Shown: in pieces, positions 36,972 to 47,301 of the stretch
How positions within the stretch are numbered: position 1 is the stretch's first letter
Layout of the letters: each line of letters opens with the position of its first letter
Assembly: GCA_944390745.1 (NCBI GenBank)
Contig: CALXQK010000014.1
Span: 1 to 60,154 of the forward strand
Source: an uncultured Duodenibacillus sp.
GTDB lineage: Bacteria; Pseudomonadota; Gammaproteobacteria; Burkholderiales; Burkholderiaceae_F
Direction: 5' to 3'
DNA length: 60,154 bases
Position numbers and translations under genes: made by a program
The notes under the pieces: model-generated
What the model was told of the DNA's origin: nothing
The model's database searches: none
Seen by the model: the letters and a program-made list of their open reading frames with translations, nothing else

Positions 36972-37748
36972 GCCGCCTTCAACAAGCTCCGAGAGCGCAA
37001 AGCCCTCGCCTCCCACGTGAATGAAGGGCACGCCCGCGGCGGCGGCCGCGCGGGCATCGGTCTGAAGCGTGTCGCCGAGAAAAACAGCCTCATGTGCGGC
37101 AACGGCCAGGTGTTCGAGCGCCTGCCGCACCAGATCGGGACAGGGCTTGCCGACAACCAGCGCTGCCTCCTGAGTCCTGCGGCAGGCGGCTGCCAGCAGC
37201 GCCCAGATTGCCCCGGTCTCCAGATGCACGCGGCCGCCTGCGGCCGGATGCGTCAGGTCGGGGTTGGCAAGCACCGCCGCCGCCCCTGCGCGCAGGGCGT
37301 TGACCGCGCGCTGCAGCTTCTCAAAGGTGAGCGTCTCGTCCCGGCACACGAGCACCACGCCGGGCGTTTCGTCCGCGCCCGCCAGGGGAAGCGTCCTGCG
37401 GGCGCATGCCAGAACCTCGCCCGAGGCAAGCGCGAGCACGCTTTTTCCGGGGAAGCGCTCGTGCACAGCCCGCACGGCCGCCTCGCCGGCCAGAAAGAAA
37501 TCCTGCTCGCGCGCGGCTAGTCCCGCGCCGGCAAACACGTCGCGAAGCGTTCGCGCCGTGTGGGTGGAGTTGTTGGAGACAAGGGCGCAGCGCCGCCTGC
37601 GCAGCAGCGCCCCGGCGCCTGGAACCGCGCGGCCGCTGACGAGCAGCACGCCGTCGATGTCGCTGATGACGGCGCGGGCGGCGCCGAAAACCTGCCGCGC
37701 GCGGTCAATCCCGTCGGCGGCAAGAATCTGAATGGGGGAGGTTTTCAT
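36876..37748 (-). CDS. HAD-IIA sugar/phosphoglycolate-type phosphatase
   Basis: 290 residues. Motif I is ISDIDGVLL (nucleophile Asp), motif II SNNST, motif III Lys in VVGKPCPD, and motif IV FLGDTLQTDARAAAAAG, followed by GVPFIHVGGEG. The arrangement matches the NagD/PGP (HAD-IIA) family of cytoplasmic phosphatases. The catalytic part ends near residue 255. The final about 35 residues are Gly/Asp/Pro-rich, encoded antisense to the TDT gene's end, and possibly disordered. Start ATG 37746-37748. Confidence 0.9.
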   Translation of the reverse strand: MKTSPIQILAADGIDRARQVFGAARAVISDIDGVLLVSGRAVPGAGALLRRRRCALVSNNSTHTARTLRDVFAGAGLAAREQDFFLAGEAAVRAVHERFPGKSVLALASGEVLACARRTLPLAGADETPGVVLVCRDETLTFEKLQRAVNALRAGAAAVLANPDLTHPAAGGRVHLETGAIWALLAAACRRTQEAALVVGKPCPDLVRQALEHLAVAAHEAVFLGDTLQTDARAAAAAGVPFIHVGGEGFALSELVEGGSMAGGLPGPGDDGPLDEAPDGSERGGKPHDH

Positions 37749-37950
37749 GGCAATCCCTGCCCGGGGCGCACGGACTCCTTTCCTTCAACCGCAAAAGGCG
37801 CAGGCGCACGCCGCCCGGGACTCCCCCGCAGCGCGGCGGAAATCCGGATTCTTGCGGGCGGCGCGCCCGCGCCTTGAAAGGCGTCCCTGCAGGACGTCCC
37901 CGGGCTTGACGTTATCAAACAAGCGCGCCGCGGCGCAGGCCGGCGGGACG

Positions 37951-37998
37951 AAAAGCGATCCGCCCCATCCAGCCTTCGCCGCGCGCGCCCCGGGGCGG
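37951..37998 (-). terminator. Probable terminator after the ABC substrate-binding gene
   Basis: CCGCCCC (37960-37966) pairs with GGGGCGG (37992-37998). On the minus strand a TTTT lies at 37951-37954. The loop is long, so confidence is moderate. The rest of 37749-37950 shows no gene. Confidence 0.55.
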
Positions 37999-38000
37999 CT

Positions 38001-39302
38001 CTAGGCCTTCACGAGCTTTTGCACCTGGGCCGCGGCGGCCTTGATGCCTTCCTCGGCCGTCACGCGCTTGCTGACGATGGCCTGCAGGTCGTTCTTGATG
38101 ACGTCGATGATCTTGAGCGTGTTCGTCCCGGGGAAGGCGTACCAGCGGAAGATCGTCGGAATCTGCGCCAGCGACGTCTTGAAGTTCGGGTTCTCGTCGT
38201 AGAAGGGCTTCAGGCGCTCGGTGCCCTTGCTGTTCATCGGCATGTAGCCCGATCCCGCCACCTGGATGGCCGTGCCCACGGGGCCGGAGGCGAACATGGC
38301 GTACTCGTAGGCGGCGCGCGCCACCTTCGGGTCCTTCGTGATGATCATGGCGCCGTTGCCGCCGCAGGGCAGGCGGCGCAGGCCGCCCGAGCCCTCGGGG
38401 AAGAGGTGCGTGCGCACGTCAAAGCCCTTGATCTTGTCCTGCACGCCCTTGAGCCACGAGGTCGAGGCAACGTAAAAGCCCACGCGCCCGGAGATGAACG
38501 ACTGCTGACCCTGAAGCGCGGTCGCATCGGCCATCAGGCCCAGGTCGACGAACTCGCGCAGCTGCTGCGCGGCGCGGATGCCCGGCTCGTCGGCAAACGT
38601 CACGCGCTTTTCCTCGGCGTCCATCATCGTGCCGCCCTCGCAGTACAGGAACGCCTGCCAGATCCAGTTTCCCGTGGCCTGGTAGTCGACGTAGATGCCC
38701 ATGCACTTGGGGTCGTAGGCGCGCACCTTCTTGGCGGCCTCAATGACGTCCTTCCAGTTGCGGAAGGGCTTGCTCAGGTCGACGCCGGCCTTTTCAAGCA
38801 GCGTGTGGTTGGCGTACATGATGGGCGTGGAGATGGCAAACGGGACGCCGTACTGCACCCCGTTGAAGTTGCACAGCCGCATCATCTCGGGATAGTAGTC
38901 GCTCGCGGCGCCCCAGCGCGGATCATCCTTGGTAAAGGGCGTGATGTCATAGGCCGCCCCAAGCTCGATGTACTGGCGGAACTGGTTGACGCCCTGAAAC
39001 GAGAGCACCGGCGCATTGCCCTGCGAGATGCCCGCAAGCGTGCGCTGCGTGAGCTCCTCGTAGTCCGACATCGGCGCCTCGAGCCGAATGTGGACGTTGG
39101 GGTGGATCTTGTTGAACTCCTTGATGATCTTCGTGTGAATCGGCCGGAAGATCTTTCCATAGGTGTGCGCAATCGTGAATTCAACCTCCTCGTCGGCAGC
39201 CCAGGCGCGGGAGGCCGAAAGCGCGGGAAGACCGGCGGCGAGCGCGGCGCCGCCAAAGAGCTGGAGCGCCTTGCGGCGCGAGATCGTGTTGGACATGTTC
39301 AC
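38001..39302 (-). CDS. ugpB: ABC transporter substrate-binding protein (UgpB-like)
   Basis: 433 residues from a GTG at 39300-39302 (GGAG 5 nt upstream) or 431 from ATG 39296. The N-terminus has a twin-arginine-type export signal (SRRKALQLFGGAALAAGLPA, cleavage near AWA-AD). The mature protein begins EEVEFTIAHTYGKIFRPIHT and has the family-1 binding-protein fold, with RNWKDVIEAAKKV and GNWIWQAFLYCEGG in the centre. It resembles the sn-glycerol-3-phosphate binding protein UgpB. It lies 201 bp after the metallophosphoesterase, downstream of the permease genes, and has its own leader with a hairpin. Confidence 0.85.
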   Translation of the reverse strand: MNMSNTISRRKALQLFGGAALAAGLPALSASRAWAADEEVEFTIAHTYGKIFRPIHTKIIKEFNKIHPNVHIRLEAPMSDYEELTQRTLAGISQGNAPVLSFQGVNQFRQYIELGAAYDITPFTKDDPRWGAASDYYPEMMRLCNFNGVQYGVPFAISTPIMYANHTLLEKAGVDLSKPFRNWKDVIEAAKKVRAYDPKCMGIYVDYQATGNWIWQAFLYCEGGTMMDAEEKRVTFADEPGIRAAQQLREFVDLGLMADATALQGQQSFISGRVGFYVASTSWLKGVQDKIKGFDVRTHLFPEGSGGLRRLPCGGNGAMIITKDPKVARAAYEYAMFASGPVGTAIQVAGSGYMPMNSKGTERLKPFYDENPNFKTSLAQIPTIFRWYAFPGTNTLKIIDVIKNDLQAIVSKRVTAEEGIKAAAAQVQKLVKA

Positions 39303-39320
39303 TGTGTCTCCATTGTTGAG

Positions 39321-39361
39321 AAAACCGGCCGCGTCTGAACCCTCTGCAGTCGTCCTGCCGG
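39321..39361 (-). promoter_or_regulatory. Attenuator-like hairpin in the leader of the binding-protein gene
   Basis: On the minus strand CCGGC (39357-39361) can pair with GCCGG (39325-39329), immediately followed by TTTT (39321-39324) and then the ribosome-binding site. The stem is only 5 bp with a 27-nt loop that can fold further. It would be a candidate GlpP target. Confidence 0.35.
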
Positions 39362-39503
39362 CTGGCCGCTCCCATGCGCTTTCTCTTCAATCTCTTACCC
39401 AGGAGTGCACGGCCACTGGAAAAAATTTTCAGGCGATCAAACTGACTGCCCTGTGCTTGCAAGAATTTCTGTTCGCCCGCTGCGGGCTGCAGCGCCGCAG
39501 CGC

Positions 39504-40346
39504 CTACAGGGGAAAAGCCTCCTCATCCTCGGTAAAGCGCATCGTCTGCGAAAGAATGTTCCAGGAGCCGTCGGCCTGCGGCTGCATGACAATGCGGGCA
39601 TACTCGGGCGCCTCATGAAGCCCCGCCATCTGCCTGCCGATGGCGTCGGGCGCCACGGCATGCGCCGCGGCGCGCAGGCACCACACCGCGACTCCCTCCC
39701 AGAGCCCCGTCATCGTGCGGTGCAGATGCCCGCAGAAGATGCCCGCGGCCGTGCGTCCGGCAGCGCGCGCCTCTTCGAGCGCCGTCCTGAGGCTGCGGGG
39801 ATTCTCAAGCCCCGCCGCATCCATGGCCTCAATGCCGCTCAAAAAGGGAGGATGGTGCATGAAGACAAGAAGCGCCCGGGGATCGCCCTGCGCACTGCGC
39901 CCGGGAAATGCGCTGCAGACCCCGCGCAGGCGATCGAGATCCTCCTGCCGCACCAGCCCCGAGGCAGCGCCCTTTTTTCGCGTCTGCAGCAGGACCGCAT
40001 CAAAAAGCGGCGCGTGCACAACGTGCGGCGCGCAGGGCGCGGCCCTGCCCGGGGCGAGATCGACTCGCTCAACCTCGGGAAAGGCGCCGTACATCAGCTG
40101 CGGGTCGTCGTGATTGCCCGCAAGCGCAAAGACCGGCATTGGAAGCCGCCCGAGGATTTCAGCGGCCGCGCGATAGGCCTGCGGCGAGGCTGTGTTGACC
40201 AGGTCCCCGGTGACCACGACAAAGGCTGCGTTCTTCTCATGCCGGGCAATGTGCTCGACAAGCCGCTCAAGCCGCCCCCGGAGGTCAACCCCGTAGAGGG
40301 GCTGCAGATCGAGGTGCGGATCGGTGATGTGAACAAACTGCATCAT
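39504..40346 (-). CDS. Class III metallophosphoesterase (CpdA/GpdQ-like)
   Basis: 280 residues. The full binuclear metal site is present: HITDPHLDLQPLY (Asp and His), VVTGDLVNT (Asp), LAGNHDD (Asn, His), MHHPPF (His) and CGHLHRT (His). Relatives hydrolyse cyclic nucleotides (CpdA) or glycerophosphodiesters (GpdQ). The gene begins inside the upstream permease stop (ATGA overlap), so it is made with a UgpE-like permease. Hydrolysis of an imported glycerophosphodiester in the cytoplasm is the likely job, by context. No signal peptide is present. Confidence 0.9.
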   Translation of the reverse strand: MMQFVHITDPHLDLQPLYGVDLRGRLERLVEHIARHEKNAAFVVVTGDLVNTASPQAYRAAAEILGRLPMPVFALAGNHDDPQLMYGAFPEVERVDLAPGRAAPCAPHVVHAPLFDAVLLQTRKKGAASGLVRQEDLDRLRGVCSAFPGRSAQGDPRALLVFMHHPPFLSGIEAMDAAGLENPRSLRTALEEARAAGRTAAGIFCGHLHRTMTGLWEGVAVWCLRAAAHAVAPDAIGRQMAGLHEAPEYARIVMQPQADGSWNILSQTMRFTEDEEAFPL

Positions 40347-41194
40347 TTCAGTCCCGAGAGCGTCACGCCCTGGATGAACCACCGCCGGGCGAGCAGAAAG
40401 AAGATCATGAGCGGGGCCACGATTACCGTTGCCGAGGCCATCATCGGCCCGACGTCGTTGCCGCCCTCGTCGGAGGCAAAGATCGAGATTCCAAGCGGGG
40501 GCGTGGCAAGCTGCAGGTCGTTGACCACCAGCAGCGGCCAGAAGAAGTCGTTCCAGTGGCTCACCAGGGAGAAGACCGCAAAGGCGGCCAGGGCGGGCTT
40601 GACCAGCGGCACCAGAATGCGCCACAGGATGTAGGGCTCGGAGGCGCCGTCAACGCGCGCGGCGTCGATCAGGTCCTGCGGGATGGCCTTGAAGCTCTGC
40701 CGCAGCAAGAAGATGCCGAGCGCGCTCGTCATGAAGGGCAGCACGAGCACGGGGAACGTATTCAAAAGTCCCGCCCGGGACATGCCGAGCACGAGCGGAA
40801 TCACCACCGCCTGCTGCGGCACGATGAGTCCGGTGAGCACCAGGCCGAAGACGACCCCCTCAAGGCGAAAGCGCTTGCGGGCGAGCACATAGGCCGACGG
40901 AATCACGGTCAGAAGCTGGATGGCGAGAATCGTCAGCGTCACGCACAGGCCGTTTCGCACGAAGGTGCCCACCTCCCCGAACTCGAAGGCCTCGACATAG
41001 TTCTCAAGGTCCCACTGCTCAGGCAGAAAATGGATGGCCGCCTGATAGATCTCGTCTTCGGGCTTGACCGACAGGCTCAGCATCCAGACAAACGGCAGAA
41101 GAATGATCACCGCACCCAGGGCGAGAATGATGTTGACGGCCGCCGTGCGCAGGCGCTCCCGGCGCAGCGCGGCGCTTGTCCTAGTCAAAGCCAT
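40343..41194 (-). CDS. ugpE: ABC transporter permease (UgpE-like)
   Basis: 283 residues from ATG 41192-41194 (GGGAGGA upstream). Six hydrophobic helices are visible, with the cytoplasmic EAA loop QDLIDAARVDGASEPYILWRILVPLVKPALA. The N-terminal portion shows the MalG/UgpE pattern (VNIILALGAVIILLPFVWML, then NGLCVTLTILAIQLL). It is the second permease of a heterodimeric importer. It overlaps the UgpA-like gene by 14 bp and the phosphoesterase gene by 4 bp. Confidence 0.92.
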   Translation of the reverse strand: MALTRTSAALRRERLRTAAVNIILALGAVIILLPFVWMLSLSVKPEDEIYQAAIHFLPEQWDLENYVEAFEFGEVGTFVRNGLCVTLTILAIQLLTVIPSAYVLARKRFRLEGVVFGLVLTGLIVPQQAVVIPLVLGMSRAGLLNTFPVLVLPFMTSALGIFLLRQSFKAIPQDLIDAARVDGASEPYILWRILVPLVKPALAAFAVFSLVSHWNDFFWPLLVVNDLQLATPPLGISIFASDEGGNDVGPMMASATVIVAPLMIFFLLARRWFIQGVTLSGLK

Positions 41195-42137
41195 AGTGAA
41201 TCCTCCCGCCGACATAGCGGTTCTGCAGCCAGGTGAGCAGCAGCATCACCGCAAGATAGATCGTGCCCACGGCCGCCGCCGTGCCCATGCGGAAAAATGA
41301 GAACCCCTCCTGGTACATCGTGTACAGAAGAATCTCGCTGGCGTGCTCCGGGCCGCCGCGAGTGAGAACCTTGACGATGTCGAAGATTTGAAAGGTCTTG
41401 ATCGTCGTGAGGATCATCACGAAAAACGAGGTGGGGCCCAGAAGCGGCCAGGTGATGTGGGTAAAGAGCGTCAGCGCCCCGGCCGCGCCGTCAACGCGCG
41501 CCGCATCGTAGATTTCCCGCGGAATCTGCACGAGCCCCGTCAGGAAGATGACCATGAAGTAGCCCGTCATCTGCCAGACGCTGATGAAGGCAAGCGTCGG
41601 CAGCACCAGATCGGGGTCGTTGAGCAGATTGACGTTGCCCGTATATCCCAGGTGCTCGAGGATCACGGCCACGAAGCCCACCTCCGGGTGCAGGATCCAC
41701 TGCCAGACCACGGCCATCGCCACAAGCGAGGCCGTCACGGGCAGAAAGTAGATCGTCTGCCAGAACTGCGACAGCCGCCCGCTCGCACGCACCGCCAGCG
41801 CAAGGGCAAGCGACAGAAAAAACGAGACGGGCACCACCATCACGGTCATCAGCAGCGTGTTTGCAACGCTCTTTCGGAATTCCTCGCTGTGCCAGAGCGC
41901 GATGTAGTTTGAAAGCCCCACGAAGTGCACCGCCTCGGTGCTGCCCATGCGCCAGTCGGTAAAGCTCACGGCCGCCGTGGCAAACATCGGAATGATGAAA
42001 AACAGCAGCAGGCAGCCCACGGCGGGCGAAAGCATGAAGGGGTTGGCAATCCAGAGCGTCTTTTCAAAGAAGCCCGCCGCCTTGTGCGGACGCGCAGGCG
42101 CGCCCGACGGCGCAGCGCTGCTCAAAGCCGTCGTCAT
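41181..42137 (-). CDS. ugpA: ABC transporter permease (UgpA-like)
   Basis: 318 residues with a short Ala/Pro-rich N-terminus and six helices. The EAA loop reads PREIYDAARVDGAAGALTLFTHITWPLLGP. The family segment LLFFIIPMFATAAVSFTDW and the C-terminal NRYVGGRIHYGFD are typical of MalF/UgpA permeases. A good ribosome-binding site (GGGAGGATG) precedes ATG 42135-42137. It is the third gene of the glpP operon, 21 bp after the ATPase. Confidence 0.92.
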   Translation of the reverse strand: MTTALSSAAPSGAPARPHKAAGFFEKTLWIANPFMLSPAVGCLLLFFIIPMFATAAVSFTDWRMGSTEAVHFVGLSNYIALWHSEEFRKSVANTLLMTVMVVPVSFFLSLALALAVRASGRLSQFWQTIYFLPVTASLVAMAVVWQWILHPEVGFVAVILEHLGYTGNVNLLNDPDLVLPTLAFISVWQMTGYFMVIFLTGLVQIPREIYDAARVDGAAGALTLFTHITWPLLGPTSFFVMILTTIKTFQIFDIVKVLTRGGPEHASEILLYTMYQEGFSFFRMGTAAAVGTIYLAVMLLLTWLQNRYVGGRIHYGFD

Positions 42138-42158
42138 CGATGCATCCTCCCCACGGTC

Positions 42159-43387
<1,229 letters not shown>

Positions 43388-43391
<4 letters not shown>

Positions 43392-44011
43392 GGCTGGACC
43401 TCCTCATTGCCGGACGCACCGGCCTGCGGCGCCGTGCCGGCGGCAAAGGCACCGTACCAGAGTCTGCGGCTGCTGCTTGCCACGCCCGCGGCGCCGGCAG
43501 CGAGCAGCTGCTGCACCTCCTCGGGGCGCTTCACAAGCCCCGCGCACAGCACGGGCTTGTCGACCAGCGGGCAGATTTCAGAGACCACCGCGGGAATGAT
43601 GCCCGGCATGACCTCGATGGCATCGCACTCAAGCCGGCGGGCGCTCTTGACGCCCGTGCCGAATGCCTGCGTGTCGATCATGAAGATTTGATAGACCGTC
43701 AGAAGCCCCAGAGCGCGGGCGCGCTGCAGCACCTGGCGCTTGGTTGAGACAATGCCGTCGGGAAGGGCGTAGCGCGTGAGAAAGTCCAGCCCCGAGGCGT
43801 CGCCTGCTAGGCCGTCAATGAGTTCAGGGTAGAGAAGAACCGTCTTTTCGGCCCGGCGGGCCTTCTGCATGATCAGGGGCAGTTCATGCAGCGCCGCACC
43901 GCGCAGCTCAATGGCGGAGACGGGACTGTAGAGCGTGTCGTCGAGCTCCTCGGCCTTGCGGACGACGGCAATGATCGGGTGTTGTGTGAGTTTGGCAAAG
44001 AGAGTGTGCAT
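43388..44011 (-). CDS. glpP: Glycerol-3-phosphate-responsive antiterminator (GlpP family)
   Basis: 207 residues; B. subtilis GlpP has 192. The family's conserved segments are visible: DGIVSTKRQVLQRARALGLLTVYQIFMIDTQAF, the phosphate-binding-like IEVMPGIIPAVVSEI, VLCAGLVKRPEEVQQLL and AGAAGVASSSRRLWYG. In Bacillus the protein binds glycerol-3-phosphate and glp leader RNA to prevent termination. Here it is the first gene of a putative glycerol-3-phosphate/phosphodiester ABC operon and overlaps the ATPase gene. ATG 44009-44011 follows AGGTGGA by 7 nt. GlpP is best known from Firmicutes, so its presence here is noteworthy. Confidence 0.88.
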
Positions 44012-44197
44012 GGAGCATCCACCTGCAAAAGGCTTCGACGCCGCAAAGAGCCGTCCGCGGCTGTTCACCGCCGCCCGGCCCCTTCCTCGGACTCGCTGCA
44101 CTCTCACTCGGTCTCTCTTCTGCCGCTCATCCTCGGGCGCTACTTTAGATGCGCCGCTTGACGGGACGATGTCATATCAATGACCGGTTGATGACGC

Positions 44198-44243
44198 AAA
44201 AAAATGGACGCCGAAGCCCCTTTTTTACGGGCGTCCGGCGTCC
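44198..44243 (-). terminator. Terminator of the dcuC-like gene
   Basis: Stem GGACGCCG (44206-44213) / CGGCGTCC (44236-44243), followed on the minus strand by seven T (44198-44204). Between this and the glpP start (44012-44197) I see a short ATCAA-N7-TTGAT repeat near 44176-44192 and GCGGC/GCCGC hairpin arms at 44057-44074 in the glpP leader. Confidence 0.9.
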
Positions 44244-44299
44244 GCGTGCGGCTGCGGCAGGCGCCCTTGCCCGGGGCGCCCGCCGCGCACGGTCAGCGT

Positions 44300-45670
44300 C
44301 TAGGCAAAGAGGATGGCGTTGACGATGAGCGTGGCGACCATGCCCAGCACCATCGGAATCCAGGTGCGGCGCACGATGGCCATCGGAGCCACGCCGGCCG
44401 CGCCGGAGACGGCGATGATCACTCCCGCCACCGGGCTCATGGCGCGCATCATGCCCGAGGCAAACTGCATGGGGGTGACAAGCGCCTCGACCGAGCCGCC
44501 CAGGCCTGCGGCCACGTCCGGAGCCAGAGCGGCAAAGGAGGAGTAGGCGCCCACGCCCGAGCCGGTGAGAAACGTCACCAGACCCACGATTGCCGCCAGC
44601 AGCGCAGTCATCATGTTCGTGCCCGCGCCCACGCCCTGGGCCGAGTTGATGAGGATGTCGATCAGACCCGAGGTCCTCAGGCCCGTGGCGAAGAACTCGG
44701 CGCAGATGATGAGCGCCACGATGCTCGTAAACATCTTGCCCATGCTCTGGAACATCGCCATGGCGTCCTTGAAGATCTTCTTGAGGTCGCCGCGGCTGCG
44801 CACGATCTCAACGATCACGACGAACACCCACACCATGAAGAGCGCGGCCACCGTATCGAGCTTGATCGAGGTGACGACAAGCTTGGAGAAGATGATGAGC
44901 AGCACGATCGGCAGCACCGGAAAGACGGCGTACCAGCGGGGAGCCTGCGGCGCATCGCTTTTCTTGACCTCCACGACCTCGCTGTAGACGTCGTCGCCCT
45001 TCTTGTCGTAGTAGCGCTGCACAAAGTAGTGCGCGACGCCCGCGACGATCAGCGTGGGGACGGCCAGCGGCAGCTGGTACTGCACAAGGTAGATGATCGG
45101 GTCAAGCCCCGCGACCTTGGCCGCGAGCGTAGCCGTGCCTGCCGTCGGCGCAAAGGTCATGCCCGCCGACGTGCCGATCACCGAGGCCGCGGCCGCGGGC
45201 GAGACGCCCACCGCGCGCAGGATCGGGAAAAGCGCCACGAGCAGCAGCATGGCAAGACCGGCGGCCGACGGAATCACCGCCACCAGAACCTGCCCGACGA
45301 TGTAGCCGCCCACGAGCACGACGTAGGGCGCCTTGAGCATCGACAGGGGCTTGATGGCAACGTCAACAAGCGCCCTTGCCGCGCCGATGCGGTCCATGTA
45401 GGCCGCAAAGCCGCCGGCGGTCATGATCAGAAACCCCGTGCCCGCGCTTTGCTTGGTGGCAATGCTCTTGAGGGCGGCAAAGATGTCAAAAAGCCAGAAT
45501 CCCGAGGGCTTGACGCCCTTGGGCAGAAAGCCGACGCCGGCAAGCGCGACGCAGACCAGAATCGCCAGACCGGCAAACAGCAGCACCATGTGCGTTGAGT
45601 AGCGCTTGATGAGCGCCCATCCGGCCAGGCCCGTGACAATGACGGCAATCCAGGGCAGCAGTGCAGTCAT
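44300..45670 (-). CDS. dcuC: DcuC-family C4-dicarboxylate transporter
   Basis: 456 residues with about twelve hydrophobic helices. The family pattern is seen in KPSGFWLFDIFAALKSIATKQSAGTGFLIMTAGGFAAYMD and PSAAGLAMLLLVALFPIL. An EVVEVKKSDAPQAPRW linker separates the halves, and SPVAGVIIAVSGAAGVAPMAIVRRT lies near the end. DcuC carries succinate efflux or C4-dicarboxylate exchange during anaerobic growth. The start has a strong AAGGAGAT site. It is 81 bp downstream of a fumarase-superfamily lyase gene on the same strand, which suggests exchange of a dicarboxylate produced by that lyase. Confidence 0.9.
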   Translation of the reverse strand: MTALLPWIAVIVTGLAGWALIKRYSTHMVLLFAGLAILVCVALAGVGFLPKGVKPSGFWLFDIFAALKSIATKQSAGTGFLIMTAGGFAAYMDRIGAARALVDVAIKPLSMLKAPYVVLVGGYIVGQVLVAVIPSAAGLAMLLLVALFPILRAVGVSPAAAASVIGTSAGMTFAPTAGTATLAAKVAGLDPIIYLVQYQLPLAVPTLIVAGVAHYFVQRYYDKKGDDVYSEVVEVKKSDAPQAPRWYAVFPVLPIVLLIIFSKLVVTSIKLDTVAALFMVWVFVVIVEIVRSRGDLKKIFKDAMAMFQSMGKMFTSIVALIICAEFFATGLRTSGLIDILINSAQGVGAGTNMMTALLAAIVGLVTFLTGSGVGAYSSFAALAPDVAAGLGGSVEALVTPMQFASGMMRAMSPVAGVIIAVSGAAGVAPMAIVRRTWIPMVLGMVATLIVNAILFA

Positions 45671-45751
45671 GGTTGTATCTCCTTAGCGTGCCGCCCGCAG
45701 GAGGTCGTTGCCCCCTGCCGGACGGCTGAAATCGTTCTGATGGATGTTTGT

Positions 45752-47173
45752 CTAGATGCGGCTGAAGTCGCCTTCAAGCGCGGCCAGGGCAGCCTCAACG
45801 CCGGCGCGGGCGGCGGCAAGGGCCTTCCTGTTTGCGGCAAGCGCCTCCTCATCCTCGGCCAGCATGGCCTCGACCTCCTCGGGCCGGGCGCTGCCCGCGG
45901 TGCGGCGCCCGGCGAGGATCTTTCTTGGATCGAGCGCGTCGTGAAACTCCGCCTCGCTCATGGGCAGCTCGGGCGAAACGCCCGGGAACTCCTCCTCGAT
46001 CTCCTCGCGGTAGATCTGCTGCATGCGCGCATAGGGAAACTCCAGCGGCAGCACGTTGTTGGCGCGCGCCCAGGACACCATGCGGCTGGCCATGTGGTGC
46101 CCGATGCGAAACGGCAGGTCGTAGTCGCGCATGAGCCGGTCGGCGATCTCCTGCGAGGCCGTCCAGTCGCTGTTGAGCTCCTCGAGGGCGCGCTCGGGAT
46201 TGATGCGCAGGGCGTTGAGCACCTTGAGAAAGCGCTCGAGCATGCTGACCGCGGCGCGGCACATGCGGCTGTTCTTGGCCACGCTCTTGCCGTCAACCAT
46301 GCCCGGAACGACGTTGTGCATGCGCATCATCACGGCGCACAGCTCGCCCACGACGTCGGAGGCGTCGGCGCGGCAGTTGTTCATGAGGCCCGGATTGCGC
46401 TTCTGCGGCATGGCCGAGGAGACGTAGGTGTTCTCGCCGCCTTCCTGAAGAATGATCCAGGGCCGGGGCTGCGCGTACTGCACCATGATGTCGTTGATCA
46501 TCGATCCGACGTGAATTGCCGCGGCCGCGGCAATCGAGGCGATCTCGAGCGGATAGTCCGCAGGCGCCTCGCAGGTGGCGTCAAAGGCATTGCGCACAGG
46601 GCGCGCAAACCCAAGCCGCCGCGCCATGGCGTCGCGATCCAGGGGCCATCCCGTGCCGTTTAGAACCGTGGCGCCCATCGAGCACATGTCGTAGCGCGCC
46701 ATGCACTGCGACAGACGCTCGCGATCGCGCAGAAAGGCCGCGACAAAGCCGAGCAGATAGTGTGCGTAGCTGTTGGGCTGGGCGGCGACGCCGTTGGTGT
46801 AGTTGGGCACGACCGTGTCGCGGTGCGCGCGCGCCAGCTCAAGGAGCCTGCCGATGACGGCATCGAGCGCCCCGGCCAAGGCAAAGGCCTCCTCGCGGTC
46901 GATCGCCATGCGCATCGTCGAGAGAATGTCCTGGCTTGAGCGTCCGGCGTGAATGAGCGTCACCTCGGGACTGGTGGCCGCTATGAGCATCGGCTCGTAG
47001 TCGATGTAGCGCTTGACGCGCCTTGCGGGATCCCTCCCGGCCTGCGCCTCGACCTCGCGAATGCCGCCCGCGGCAAGCGCGGCCGTCTTCTCATCAATCA
47101 GCCCCGATGCGCGGTTGATGACCACCGTTGCCTTGTTGATGGTTGAAATCCAGAAAAATTCATCGTGCTGCAC
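45752..47173 (-). CDS. Argininosuccinate lyase-like enzyme of the fumarase superfamily
   Basis: 473 residues from a GTG at 47171-47173 (AAGGAGG 9 nt upstream). The superfamily signature VSSAMPQKRNPGLMNN, with its catalytic Ser, is intact. HAGRSSQDILSTMRM takes the place of the lyase HTARSxND motif. The usual YTHLQxAQP reads YTNGVAAQP here, so the general-acid/base His is Asn. It probably cleaves an aspartate-type C-N bond to release fumarate but on a substrate other than argininosuccinate. The dcuC-like gene follows it and a LysR regulator is divergent. Confidence 0.82.
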   Translation of the reverse strand: MQHDEFFWISTINKATVVINRASGLIDEKTAALAAGGIREVEAQAGRDPARRVKRYIDYEPMLIAATSPEVTLIHAGRSSQDILSTMRMAIDREEAFALAGALDAVIGRLLELARAHRDTVVPNYTNGVAAQPNSYAHYLLGFVAAFLRDRERLSQCMARYDMCSMGATVLNGTGWPLDRDAMARRLGFARPVRNAFDATCEAPADYPLEIASIAAAAAIHVGSMINDIMVQYAQPRPWIILQEGGENTYVSSAMPQKRNPGLMNNCRADASDVVGELCAVMMRMHNVVPGMVDGKSVAKNSRMCRAAVSMLERFLKVLNALRINPERALEELNSDWTASQEIADRLMRDYDLPFRIGHHMASRMVSWARANNVLPLEFPYARMQQIYREEIEEEFPGVSPELPMSEAEFHDALDPRKILAGRRTAGSARPEEVEAMLAEDEEALAANRKALAAARAGVEAALAALEGDFSRI

Positions 47174-47301
47174 AGCCCGGCTCCTCCTTCCTGCCGCAGG
47201 GCGCCGAGCGTTCGCTTGCCCGGCGCGCCTGATTTGTATTGCGCTGTGCAAAGTATCAAACGACGGCGGAGCCGGGACAACAGCATTTCCGGCAAAGCTG
47301 C

